Shown in pieces: positions 15,230-21,253 of a DNA stretch of 21,253 nucleotides (positions are counted from its first letter, which is position 1; each line of letters starts with the position of its first letter). The stretch lies in NCBI GenBank assembly GCA_029983625.1, contig JASBZF010000017.1, positions 1 through 21,253 on the forward strand, read 5' to 3'. The position numbers and the translations under genes are program-made. The notes below the pieces were generated by a model. It saw only the letters and a list, made by a program, of their open reading frames with translations. It did no database searches and was not told the DNA's origin. The stretch is from Pauljensenia sp. Lineage in GTDB: Bacteria; Actinomycetota; Actinomycetes; Actinomycetales; Actinomycetaceae.

Positions 15230-15234
15230 TGTCG

Positions 15235-16155
15235 ATGCGCATCGATCCCAGACGACTGACCTACCTGCTCGCCGTCCATCGAGAAGGCGGAATCGTCGCC
15301 GCCGCCGACATCCTTGGCCTCACCCCCTCCGCAGTATCACAGCAGATCAGACGATTAGAAGAAGAAGTCGGACTCACCCTCCTTGAACGCGCCCCCACCG
15401 GCGCCATGCTCACCCCCGCAGGCCGTATCCTCGTCCAAGGCGGTGAACGCATCGAAAATGACCTCAACGAAATCGCCCGAAACCTACGGCCAATCACCGG
15501 GCAAGTCACCGGAGTTGTCGGTATCGGAGGATTCCAAACAGTGATCCGCAACGTCCTCCTCCCCCTGTCCTCCACCCTTGAACGCGACCTACCCGGAGTG
15601 GAAATCCACATCAACGAAGTCGATGAACCCCGAGGGATGGCAGACCTTCGCGCAGGACGCATCGACCTGCTCATGCTCGAACGCGACACCGCCCCCGGCG
15701 TCACCCCCAAAGGCTTTACAGACACCTTTTTCATCGACGAACCCTGGGTTCTCGTCAGCCCAGAAAACGCCCCCAAAGTCGGCTCCGAACGCGACCTCGC
15801 CGACGTCGAATGGCTGCGCGTCCACCCCGAAACCATCGGCTATCACACGATGGAACGCATCTCATCGGCCCTGCGTCACCCGAAATGGGTCCCCTACTCC
15901 TACATCAACTACGAAGCCGCCCACGCCCTCGTCCGCGCAGGAAAAGGCTCAACGATCCTGCCCTCAATGGCCGTGCGCGGAATCGCCCTCGACGGAATGC
16001 GCGTCACCACACTGCCCGGACTCGGATACCGACGAATCCTCGTGCGTCACCGCACAGGCGAAGACGCACTATCCACAGCAACCGGACAAGTACTCACCGG
16101 ACTGTTCGCCTGGGTCGCCGATCACCACGACGACTGGCGTCACGCACACGCCTAA
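15235..16155 (+). CDS. LysR-family transcriptional regulator
   Basis: This 306-residue protein has the LysR layout. The N-terminal winged helix-turn-helix (residues 1-60) reads RRLTYLLAVHREGGIVAAAD, LTPSAVSQQIRRLEEEVGLTL and LTPAGR. A linker helix and a type-2 periplasmic-binding-like effector domain follow, with GVVGIGGFQTV, VEIHINEVDE, RAGRIDLLMLE and VRAGKGSTILPSMAVRG. The effector is not predictable. It is not divergent from a likely target. It follows rdgB in the same direction after a 366-base regulatory-looking gap, and its stop overlaps by four bases the stop of the convergent phosphodiesterase gene. Targets could be lysR itself, the murI-phosphodiesterase pair, or genes elsewhere. 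Confidence 0.93.
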   Translation: MRIDPRRLTYLLAVHREGGIVAAADILGLTPSAVSQQIRRLEEEVGLTLLERAPTGAMLTPAGRILVQGGERIENDLNEIARNLRPITGQVTGVVGIGGFQTVIRNVLLPLSSTLERDLPGVEIHINEVDEPRGMADLRAGRIDLLMLERDTAPGVTPKGFTDTFFIDEPWVLVSPENAPKVGSERDLADVEWLRVHPETIGYHTMERISSALRHPKWVPYSYINYEAAHALVRAGKGSTILPSMAVRGIALDGMRVTTLPGLGYRRILVRHRTGEDALSTATGQVLTGLFAWVADHHDDWRHAHA

Positions 16156-16988
16156 AGCACTGCCCTCGCGACAGTGTGACTTTCCCTGGGGCCGAGGGCG
16201 AAAACCCTGCCCGCCTCAGCGAAATCAAGCGGCCCATACCACTGCGAACGCAGCTCCTCTTCCACAATCGCCCGATCCGTCCACGGCTGAATATGCGTCG
16301 CCACCACACGTCCAACCGCAGCCTTACGCGCAAGACGACCCGCCCTCACGCCATCCATGTGAATCCCACGCACCTGATCCGCGCGAGTAAAACCCACCTC
16401 AGACAGCAAAAGATCCACACCGCGCGCACCCTCAAGGATTGCCGGCGCCTCATCAGTGTCTCCCGTAAAAAACAAAGACACTTGCGATTGTGTATCGCCC
16501 TCGGCAGGCCCTTCGATGCGCGTGCCGAAAGATTCAATCGTATGTAAACCAGGGAACGGGATAAAACGCATCGGGCCGATCCGATAGGGAGCACCCGCAC
16601 GTACCGTCAGGATTTTAAATTCACCCGCATAATCATCAGGAAGACGAGTGCCATCAATCTGACGAATACGCTCTAAAGTGCCGACTGGACCAGCCAGAAG
16701 TAAAGGCGGCAGATCAGCCCCCGGACCCCAGCGCCGATGAACCTGCAAAGAAATAATGTCTCCCATGTGATCGGCATGCGTATGCGACAAGATCACAGCA
16801 TCAAGATCACGCGGATCAATATGGCGCCACAATGCGCCAAAAGACCCCGGCCCAAGTTCCAAGGCCACATTCCACGTCCGCAGCTCACCCGTCTCCGGGT
16901 CTGCGCCCTCAGCCTGAATGAGATAACACGAAGCCGGAGACGACGGACCCGACATCGACCCCGTTGCACCGATGATCGTCAGCCTCAT
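16152..16988 (-). CDS. Metallo-beta-lactamase-fold hydrolase, Rv1339-like (putative cyclic nucleotide phosphodiesterase)
   Basis: This 278-residue protein carries the metal-binding signature SHTHADHMGD (His69, His71, Asp73, His74), a further ligand His149 in FPGLHTIES, Asp177 in FTGDTDEAP, and His232 in VATHIQPW. It has the RNase Z-like MBL fold without the beta-CASP domain. Its place directly after murI corresponds to M. tuberculosis Rv1339, which has been reported as an atypical cAMP phosphodiesterase (established knowledge, recalled). Its ATG overlaps the murI stop as ATGA, so the genes are translationally coupled. Its stop overlaps the lysR stop on the other strand by four bases. The exact substrate here is inference. 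Confidence 0.9.
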   Translation of the reverse strand: MRLTIIGATGSMSGPSSPASCYLIQAEGADPETGELRTWNVALELGPGSFGALWRHIDPRDLDAVILSHTHADHMGDIISLQVHRRWGPGADLPPLLLAGPVGTLERIRQIDGTRLPDDYAGEFKILTVRAGAPYRIGPMRFIPFPGLHTIESFGTRIEGPAEGDTQSQVSLFFTGDTDEAPAILEGARGVDLLLSEVGFTRADQVRGIHMDGVRAGRLARKAAVGRVVATHIQPWTDRAIVEEELRSQWYGPLDFAEAGRVFALGPRESHTVARAVL

Positions 16989-17821
16989 ACACGTATCTCC
17001 GTCGAATCCACCGCAATCTCATTGACGCTCACCACTTCAGGGCCTAAGAAACGCCGCGCAAGACGAGGGAAAGACTCGCCCGCACCGGTGGTGAGGAAGC
17101 GATGCGAAGGCGCTTCACCCTCAGGCCACGGCTCATGTAGAAGATCGCGGTCCACTAATTCGTTGTACGCCGCATTCGCGGTCGCTTCAGAAGACGTCAC
17201 CAAGGAAACTGAATCGCCCATGATCCGAGCGATCACCCCCGTCAAAAGAGGATAGTGCGTACAGCCCAACACCAAAGTGTCAATATCTGCACGCTGAAGC
17301 GGCTCTAAATATTCACGTGCAACAGCTTCTAACTCTGGGCCCGTCGTCACGCCGCGTTCCACAAAATCCACAAACTGCGGACACGCCTGTTCCACCACGG
17401 TTAAACCCGGAACAGCTGCAAGCGCATGTCGATACGCCTCCGACTGTATCGTCGCTTCTGTGCCGATCACTCCGATGCGACGATTCCGGGTCGTCGCTAC
17501 CGCCCGGCGCGCTGCGGGCGTAATCACTTCAATAACGGGGATCCGCGCGTCAATCCAATAGCGTTCCCGAGCATCCGAAAGAGCCGCTGCCGTCGCCGTA
17601 TTACACGCGATCACTAAAGCTTTCACACCGCGCGACGCCAAAGCATCTAAACAATCCAAAGTGAAACGACGTGCCTGAGCGATTGGCCGAGGACCGTAGG
17701 GCGTGTGCGCAGAATCCCCCAGATAGCAGATCTCTTCATCGGGAAGTTTGTCGATAATGGCACGCGCAACGGTCAAGCCGCCCAGGCCGGAGTCGAAAAT
17801 ACCAATCGGCGCGTTGTCCAT
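16985..17821 (-). CDS. murI: Glutamate racemase
   Basis: Glutamate racemase interconverts L- and D-glutamate, supplying D-Glu for peptidoglycan. The 278-residue protein has the family start PIGIFDSGLGGLTVAR, then YLGDSAHTPYGPR. The first catalytic Cys73 is in IACNTATAAA, the second catalytic Cys187 in VLGCTHYPLL. Both acid/base cysteines are present and the length is normal, so the enzyme should be active. An AGGG lies about seven bases before the ATG. The gene is coupled to the downstream phosphodiesterase gene (ATGA overlap). Ten bases upstream is the stop of the decayed DUF2017 gene, so murI may now rely on a new promoter inside that remnant. Confidence 0.97.
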   Translation of the reverse strand: MDNAPIGIFDSGLGGLTVARAIIDKLPDEEICYLGDSAHTPYGPRPIAQARRFTLDCLDALASRGVKALVIACNTATAAALSDARERYWIDARIPVIEVITPAARRAVATTRNRRIGVIGTEATIQSEAYRHALAAVPGLTVVEQACPQFVDFVERGVTTGPELEAVAREYLEPLQRADIDTLVLGCTHYPLLTGVIARIMGDSVSLVTSSEATANAAYNELVDRDLLHEPWPEGEAPSHRFLTTGAGESFPRLARRFLGPEVVSVNEIAVDSTEIRV

Positions 17822-17830
17822 GCTTCGACC

Positions 17831-18196
17831 CTAGTTCGATGCCTCCGAAGAGTTCAGTACCGCGCTGAGTGAATCCTGCCACCAGGTATGCAGCGCATAA
17901 AACGCCGTCTCCGCTGATTTGCCACTTCCCTAGAACCCGTGCAGAAAAACCGCGATGCGCTTTGCTTCCTCACGGCTTTCCACGCCGAATTCACAGCTCA
18001 GAGCGAGACAAAAATCATGAAGTGCACGCACGTATTCTCAGCTTTCCTCGAGCACAAGCTCGACCTCGGCTCCCCATCACCCCCTATTCGCTTGTTCTCA
18101 GTTACTCTTCCGTAGCAATTCCGCGACGGAACTCTACAGCCTGCAGACACGATTACTCAGCACACAAGCGCAGATCTGAAAGTCCCGTATCCACAC
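17831..18196 (-). pseudogene. Decayed DUF2017-family gene with five in-frame stops
   Basis: One unbroken reading frame of 122 codons runs on the minus strand from a GTG at 18196 to a TAG at 17831-17833. It contains five internal stops (TAG, TGA, TGA, TGA, TAG). The GTG still has a strong AGGAGG seven to nine bases upstream. Segments recall the DUF2017 family: SSVAELLRKS, then VELVLEES, then EYVRALHDFCLALSCEFGVES (the 'WLxALNDxRLALGxRLGV' block, read at positions 18010-17950), and at the C-terminus FYALHTWWQDSLSAVL (the 'VYDWLxxLQESL' block). DUF2017 genes normally sit between clpS and the murI region in Actinobacteria, which is exactly this location. The remnant is shorter than usual (I recall about 180-220 residues), so internal sequence has also been lost. 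clpS is not visible. The C-terminal half is the better match, and the N-terminal half is less certain. Confidence 0.65.
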
Positions 18197-18256
18197 TTTC
18201 GCCCCTCCTCGTGAGGGTCACCGGGGCATCTTTTGTAAAGCTGCGCCACATCACAA

Positions 18257-18266
18257 TTAACGTTAA
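18257..18266. promoter_or_regulatory. Perfect palindrome TTAACGTTAA upstream of pncB
   Basis: This ten-base perfect palindrome lies about 120 bases before the pncB start and 60 bases before the DUF2017 remnant. It is an AT-rich island in GC-rich flanks, which makes it a candidate operator. The rest of 18197-18388 contains no gene I can recognise, including no ClpS-like frame. A TACCCT six bases before the pncB ATG could be a -10 for a leaderless transcript. Confidence 0.4.
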
Positions 18267-18388
18267 CCGCAGACAGCCCCCTGCGAAAGTGCTGTGTCCT
18301 TGAGATTAAGCCCGCGCCATTTCAGGATTCATCGAATCGCTGAGCTTTCGGCACTCTTGCCGCCCACAGATCACGATACCCTCAGCCT

Positions 18389-19729
18389 ATGCCCTCTTCA
18401 GTTTCCACGTCTTTACTGACGGACATGTACGAACTCACCATGATCGACGCCGCCCTGAAGACAGGCACCGCGATGCGTCACTCCGTATTCGAAGTATTCG
18501 GACGTAGGCTCCCCGCGACACGTCGTTTCGGTGTGGTCGCCGGGACCGGACGTATCCTTGAAGCCCTTGAACGCTTCGAGTTTGAAGCCGAACAAATTGA
18601 CTTCCTACACGCCCAAGGTATCGTCTCAGACGACACCCTCGACTACCTCAAAACATTCCGATTTTCCGGAAACATCATGGGGTACGCCGAAGGTGAATGC
18701 TACTTCCCCGGATCACCCTTACTCACCGTCGAAGGCACCTTCGCCGAATGCACGATCCTTGAAACTCTTCTCCTGTCGATCCTCAACCACGACTGTGCGA
18801 TTGCTTCTGCCGCTTCCCGTATGACCATTGCCGCACACGGGCGCCCCTGCATGGATATGGGTGCGCGGCGCGCCCACGAGCGCGCAGCAGTATCCGCAGC
18901 ACGAGCCGCCATTATCGGGGGCTTTTCCGGAACTTCCGACCTGGAAGCGGCGAAACGCTACAACATTCGCGCTATTGGCACGGCAGCTCACTCCTTCATT
19001 CTGCTCCACGACTCCGAACGTGAAGCCTTCGACGCACAAATCGCCCTGCTGGGACCGGGCACCACCCTGCTCGTTGACACCTACGACATTTCACAAGGGG
19101 TAATCAACGCCGTCGAAGCAGCACGGCAAGCAGGCGGTGAACTCGGCGCAGTCCGTATTGATTCCGGTGACCTTGTCGCACATGCCTTCAAAGTGCGCGG
19201 ACAGCTCGACGCCCTCGGCGCCACCACCACGAAAATCACGGTGACGAACGACCTGGACGAGTATGCGATTGCCGCCCTCGGTGCCGCTCCGATCGATTCC
19301 TACGGTGTCGGTACGAAACTCGTTACCGGTTCAGGCGTGCCCACGGCAGCTCTCGTGTACAAACTCGTCGCACGCGAAAGCGCAGACGGCACAATGGAGC
19401 CTGTTGCGAAGAAATCCGAATCGAAATCAAGCGTCGGAGGGCACAAACTTGCTGGCCGGGTGCTCGACGAAGACGGCTACGCCTCAGAAGAAGTTCTTGT
19501 CGTCGCTTCTTGTGCACAAAGCGCTGAAGCAAAACTCGTGGAACTTGGTGCGCGGCCGCTGCAGATCCCCCTCGTTACGCAAGGAAAGATCCGCTCTGAA
19601 CTGTGGAAAGAAGGGGCTTTGGAAAAAGCTCAAGCGCATCACATCCGAACCCGAAATGAACTGCCCTACCAGGCGTGGAGGCTCTCTGAAGGCGAAGCCG
19701 CAATCCCGACGCGCTACATCGAAGCGTAA
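18389..19729 (+). CDS. pncB: Nicotinate phosphoribosyltransferase
   Basis: This enzyme makes nicotinate mononucleotide from nicotinate and PRPP in the NAD salvage pathway, hydrolysing ATP through a phosphohistidine. The 446-residue protein begins with the family signature LLTDMYELTM. It has FEVFGRRLPATRRFGVVAG, the substrate-binding DMGARRAHE (156-164), the likely phosphorylated His201 in GTAAHSFILL, VRIDSGDL, and GVGTKLVTG. The length and motifs are those of the bacterial enzymes of the M. tuberculosis PncB1 type. No Shine-Dalgarno precedes the ATG, so translation may be leaderless. It is transcribed divergently from murI and the DUF2017 remnant, and a palindrome at 18257-18266 may regulate it. 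Confidence 0.96.
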   Translation: MPSSVSTSLLTDMYELTMIDAALKTGTAMRHSVFEVFGRRLPATRRFGVVAGTGRILEALERFEFEAEQIDFLHAQGIVSDDTLDYLKTFRFSGNIMGYAEGECYFPGSPLLTVEGTFAECTILETLLLSILNHDCAIASAASRMTIAAHGRPCMDMGARRAHERAAVSAARAAIIGGFSGTSDLEAAKRYNIRAIGTAAHSFILLHDSEREAFDAQIALLGPGTTLLVDTYDISQGVINAVEAARQAGGELGAVRIDSGDLVAHAFKVRGQLDALGATTTKITVTNDLDEYAIAALGAAPIDSYGVGTKLVTGSGVPTAALVYKLVARESADGTMEPVAKKSESKSSVGGHKLAGRVLDEDGYASEEVLVVASCAQSAEAKLVELGARPLQIPLVTQGKIRSELWKEGALEKAQAHHIRTRNELPYQAWRLSEGEAAIPTRYIEA

Positions 19730-19734
19730 AACAC

Positions 19735-19757
19735 TTTCTTCGTGAAGTGTGAAGAAA
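19735..19757 (+). terminator. Likely pncB terminator
   Basis: TTTCTTC (19735-19741) pairs with GAAGAAA (19751-19757) across nine bases, five bases after the pncB stop, and is followed by CCTTTTATT. ACACTT (19731-19736) with AAGTGT (19745-19750) is an alternative, mutually exclusive stem. Confidence 0.5.
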
Positions 19758-19826
19758 CACGGTCCTTTTATTGACACGATCGTGAAGAAACGAGGGCGGA
19801 GCTACTTGCCGAAGGTCACTGTTTGT

Positions 19827-19908
19827 CGATCAGCCTATTTGACGATCAGAAGTGTGGGCAATCAGAAGCGTTTAGCGATAAGAAGTGTGGGGCGATCAGA
19901 ACTGTTTC
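19827..19908. repeat. Five imperfect 16-17-base tandem repeats
   Basis: Units begin CGATCAG, CGATCAG, CAATCAG, CGATAAG and CGATCAG at 19827, 19843, 19859, 19876 and 19893. Units 2 and 4 share AGAAGTGTGGG and unit 3 has AGAAGCGTTTA. The array is non-coding, between convergent genes. Confidence 0.6.
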
Positions 19909-20082
19909 TCAGGTAATGCTATACGCTCACGAACACACTAAGGCAACATTTCAGGCAGCATGAACTTCTGAAAGGCTTAGGCTAGACCAGGCACGAAGGT
20001 TGGCCTCAATGTATTTCCCGTACTCTCAAGCGAAAAATGACAACCTAAAAAATAGCGCAGAGAAAACAGCAAGAAGCAACAC

Positions 20083-21253
20083 TTAAGAACGGCCCACAAA
20101 CCACTCGCGCAAAAGCGCGATACGGGCTTCAATTTGCTCCGTCGTTGCCTGAGCAATCTCTGGGCCACCGCAGCGAGTCCGCAGCTTCGAATGGATGAGC
20201 GCATGGGAATCACCTGACCTGCGCGACCAGGAAGACACGAGGTGGGACAATTCCTTACGCTTTGCCGCACGCAAACGATGATCGGCCAGACCCGCGTTAT
20301 GCTCACGCATCCGCGATGCCGACTTTTGCTTGGATTGAGCGGCCAGCTGCTCGGCCTGGCGCGCACGCAGAAGCGTCGTCACCTGATCTGCATCAAGAAG
20401 ACCCGGAATGCCCAAATACTCTTGCTCTTCTAAAGAACCGACCTCAGCGCCCTGACCCCAGGCAGCACCGTCAAACAGAACCGAATCGAACTCAGCATCC
20501 GCACCGAGAACCTCAAACTGGCTCAGCAGATCCGAAGAGGCTTTCTCCGCCCGGTTTGCCGCCTGAACGAGGGCATCTTCCGGGTTCCACATGGCCTCTT
20601 CGCCTTGAGGTTTAGGACGGTCGAGGGCGTGGTCTCGTTCAGCTTCCATCTCACCGGCCAGATCAAGAAGCTGAGCCACGGAAGGAATGAATACGGTCGC
20701 GGTTTCACCGCGTCTGCGGGCACGCACGAAACGACCAACAGCCTGAGCAAAAAAGAGAGACGTGGAAGCGTTGGTCGCATACACCCCCACGGATAGGCGC
20801 GGCACATCCACACCTTCAGACACCATACGAACCGCGACCATCCAACGTTCGTCGCCCTCGCGAAAAGCATCGATGCGGTCGGAGGCATCAGCATCATCGG
20901 AGAGGACAAGGACCGGAGCATGACCTGTGATTTCACGAAGATGACGCGCGTAAGCTCGTGCTTTCGTCTGATCCGAAGCGATCACGAGACCTCCGGCGTC
21001 AGGGATCTGACGACGCACTTCCTCAAGGCGCAAGTCAGCGGCACGTAAAACCGCAGGAATCCACTCTCCCTTAGGGTCGAGGGCGGTTCGCCATGCCTGT
21101 TTCATCATGTCTTTTGTCAGCGGCTCCCCTAAACGTGCTGACACTTCATCGCCCGCATGTGTGCGCCACGACATCGTGCCCGAATAGGACATGAAAAGCA
21201 CCGGACGCACGACCTTATCCCGCAGTGCATCCCCGTAACCGTAGGTGTAGTCC
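20083..21253 (-). CDS. SF2 DEAD/DEAH-type helicase, C-terminal part (runs off the right edge)
   Basis: About 389 C-terminal residues are present, and the reading frame is open to the last base of the window, so the start and the ATP-binding motifs I-III lie outside. The visible part starts with YGYGDALRDKVVRPVLFMSY, then has LVIASDQTKARAYA (motif IV region). Motif V is AVRMVSEGVDVPRL and motif VI is FAQAVGRFVRARR, both typical of the second RecA domain of SF2 helicases. After this come a charged helical region (DLAGEMEAERDHALDRPKP), LLDADQVTTLLRARQAEQLAAQ and a basic domain KRKELSHLVSSW ending LREWFVGRS. It resembles a DEAD/DEAH helicase family common in Actinobacteria and of unassigned cellular role. 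The internal GTG at 21210 is not the true start. Confidence 0.9.
   Translation of the reverse strand, partial: DYTYGYGDALRDKVVRPVLFMSYSGTMSWRTHAGDEVSARLGEPLTKDMMKQAWRTALDPKGEWIPAVLRAADLRLEEVRRQIPDAGGLVIASDQTKARAYARHLREITGHAPVLVLSDDADASDRIDAFREGDERWMVAVRMVSEGVDVPRLSVGVYATNASTSLFFAQAVGRFVRARRRGETATVFIPSVAQLLDLAGEMEAERDHALDRPKPQGEEAMWNPEDALVQAANRAEKASSDLLSQFEVLGADAEFDSVLFDGAAWGQGAEVGSLEEQEYLGIPGLLDADQVTTLLRARQAEQLAAQSKQKSASRMREHNAGLADHRLRAAKRKELSHLVSSWSRRSGDSHALIHSKLRTRCGGPEIAQATTEQIEARIALLREWFVGRS

Larger units (their letters stand above)
14869..15234. other. 366-base intergenic region between rdgB and lysR
   Basis: No convincing gene. It holds a hairpin after rdgB (14957-14974), a GATCG-GT-CGATC palindrome (14990-15001), several GAACGG repeats (about 15055-15080), the TCGAAC-N7-GTTCGA inverted repeat (15096-15114), an AT-rich AATAA-CA-TTATT palindrome (15146-15157), a TATAGT box (15174-15179) that may be the lysR -10, and the lysR ribosome binding site. 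The last 90 bases are distinctly AT-rich. Confidence 0.6.
19730..20082. other. 353-base intergenic region between convergent pncB and helicase genes
   Basis: No gene is supported. Besides the pncB hairpin it contains the palindrome CACGATCGTG (19775-19784), a direct repeat GTGAAGAAAC (19749-19758 and 19782-19791), the 16-17-base tandem array at 19827-19908, and an A-rich stretch (about 20030-20080) next to the helicase stop codon. Confidence 0.6.

Noticed and set aside
17869..18303. A 144-codon plus-strand open frame between murI and pncB.
   Set aside because: It is antisense to the DUF2017 remnant, has no ribosome binding site, and its Arg/Ser/Pro-rich composition is typical of a shadow frame.

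Overview
The window looks like the chromosome of an actinobacterium, probably an Actinomycetaceae-type organism. The evidence is moderately high GC (roughly 55-60% by eye), several genes with GTG starts or no obvious ribosome binding site, and two gene neighbourhoods known from Actinobacteria. Comparisons with Mycobacterium tuberculosis below are from memory, not from a search.

Left end (1-1750): a lower-GC accessory patch. It holds the tail of a possible recombinase fragment, a two-gene minus-strand operon (a secreted protein with a cationic C-terminal half, overlapping a four-helix membrane protein) with a recognisable promoter and a palindrome over its -10 box, and a decayed IS3-type orfA fragment. 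A TauE/SafE anion exporter gene and an initiator tRNA-fMet gene with its own promoter and terminator follow.

Middle (3091-13308): a conserved block of UPF0182 membrane protein, PPA1309-family protein, PDZ-Lon (S16) membrane protease, DUF2342 zincin-like protein, an E1/ThiF-like (TOMM partner-like) protein and a UvrD2-type helicase. It parallels the Rv3193c-Rv3198c region. The ABC1-type kinase and whiB7 that I recall next to uvrD2 there are absent here, and the helicase lacks the cysteines of the tetracysteine linker.

Right part (13400-19729): nucleotide and cell-wall housekeeping genes. rph and rdgB are translationally coupled on the plus strand, followed by a LysR regulator. On the minus strand murI is coupled to an Rv1339-like metallo-beta-lactamase-fold phosphodiesterase. 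pncB (NAD salvage) diverges from this pair. Between murI and pncB lies a clear remnant of a DUF2017 gene with five in-frame stop codons, exactly where DUF2017 is expected by synteny. clpS, its usual neighbour, is not visible. Relative to the M. tuberculosis order, the rph-rdgB pair is inverted.

The window ends in the C-terminal half of an SF2 (DEAD/DEAH) helicase that runs off the right edge. I found no CRISPR array, no rRNA and no intact mobile element. The strongest candidates for something undescribed are the secreted/membrane gene pair at 289-1324 and several unassigned palindromic operator candidates.
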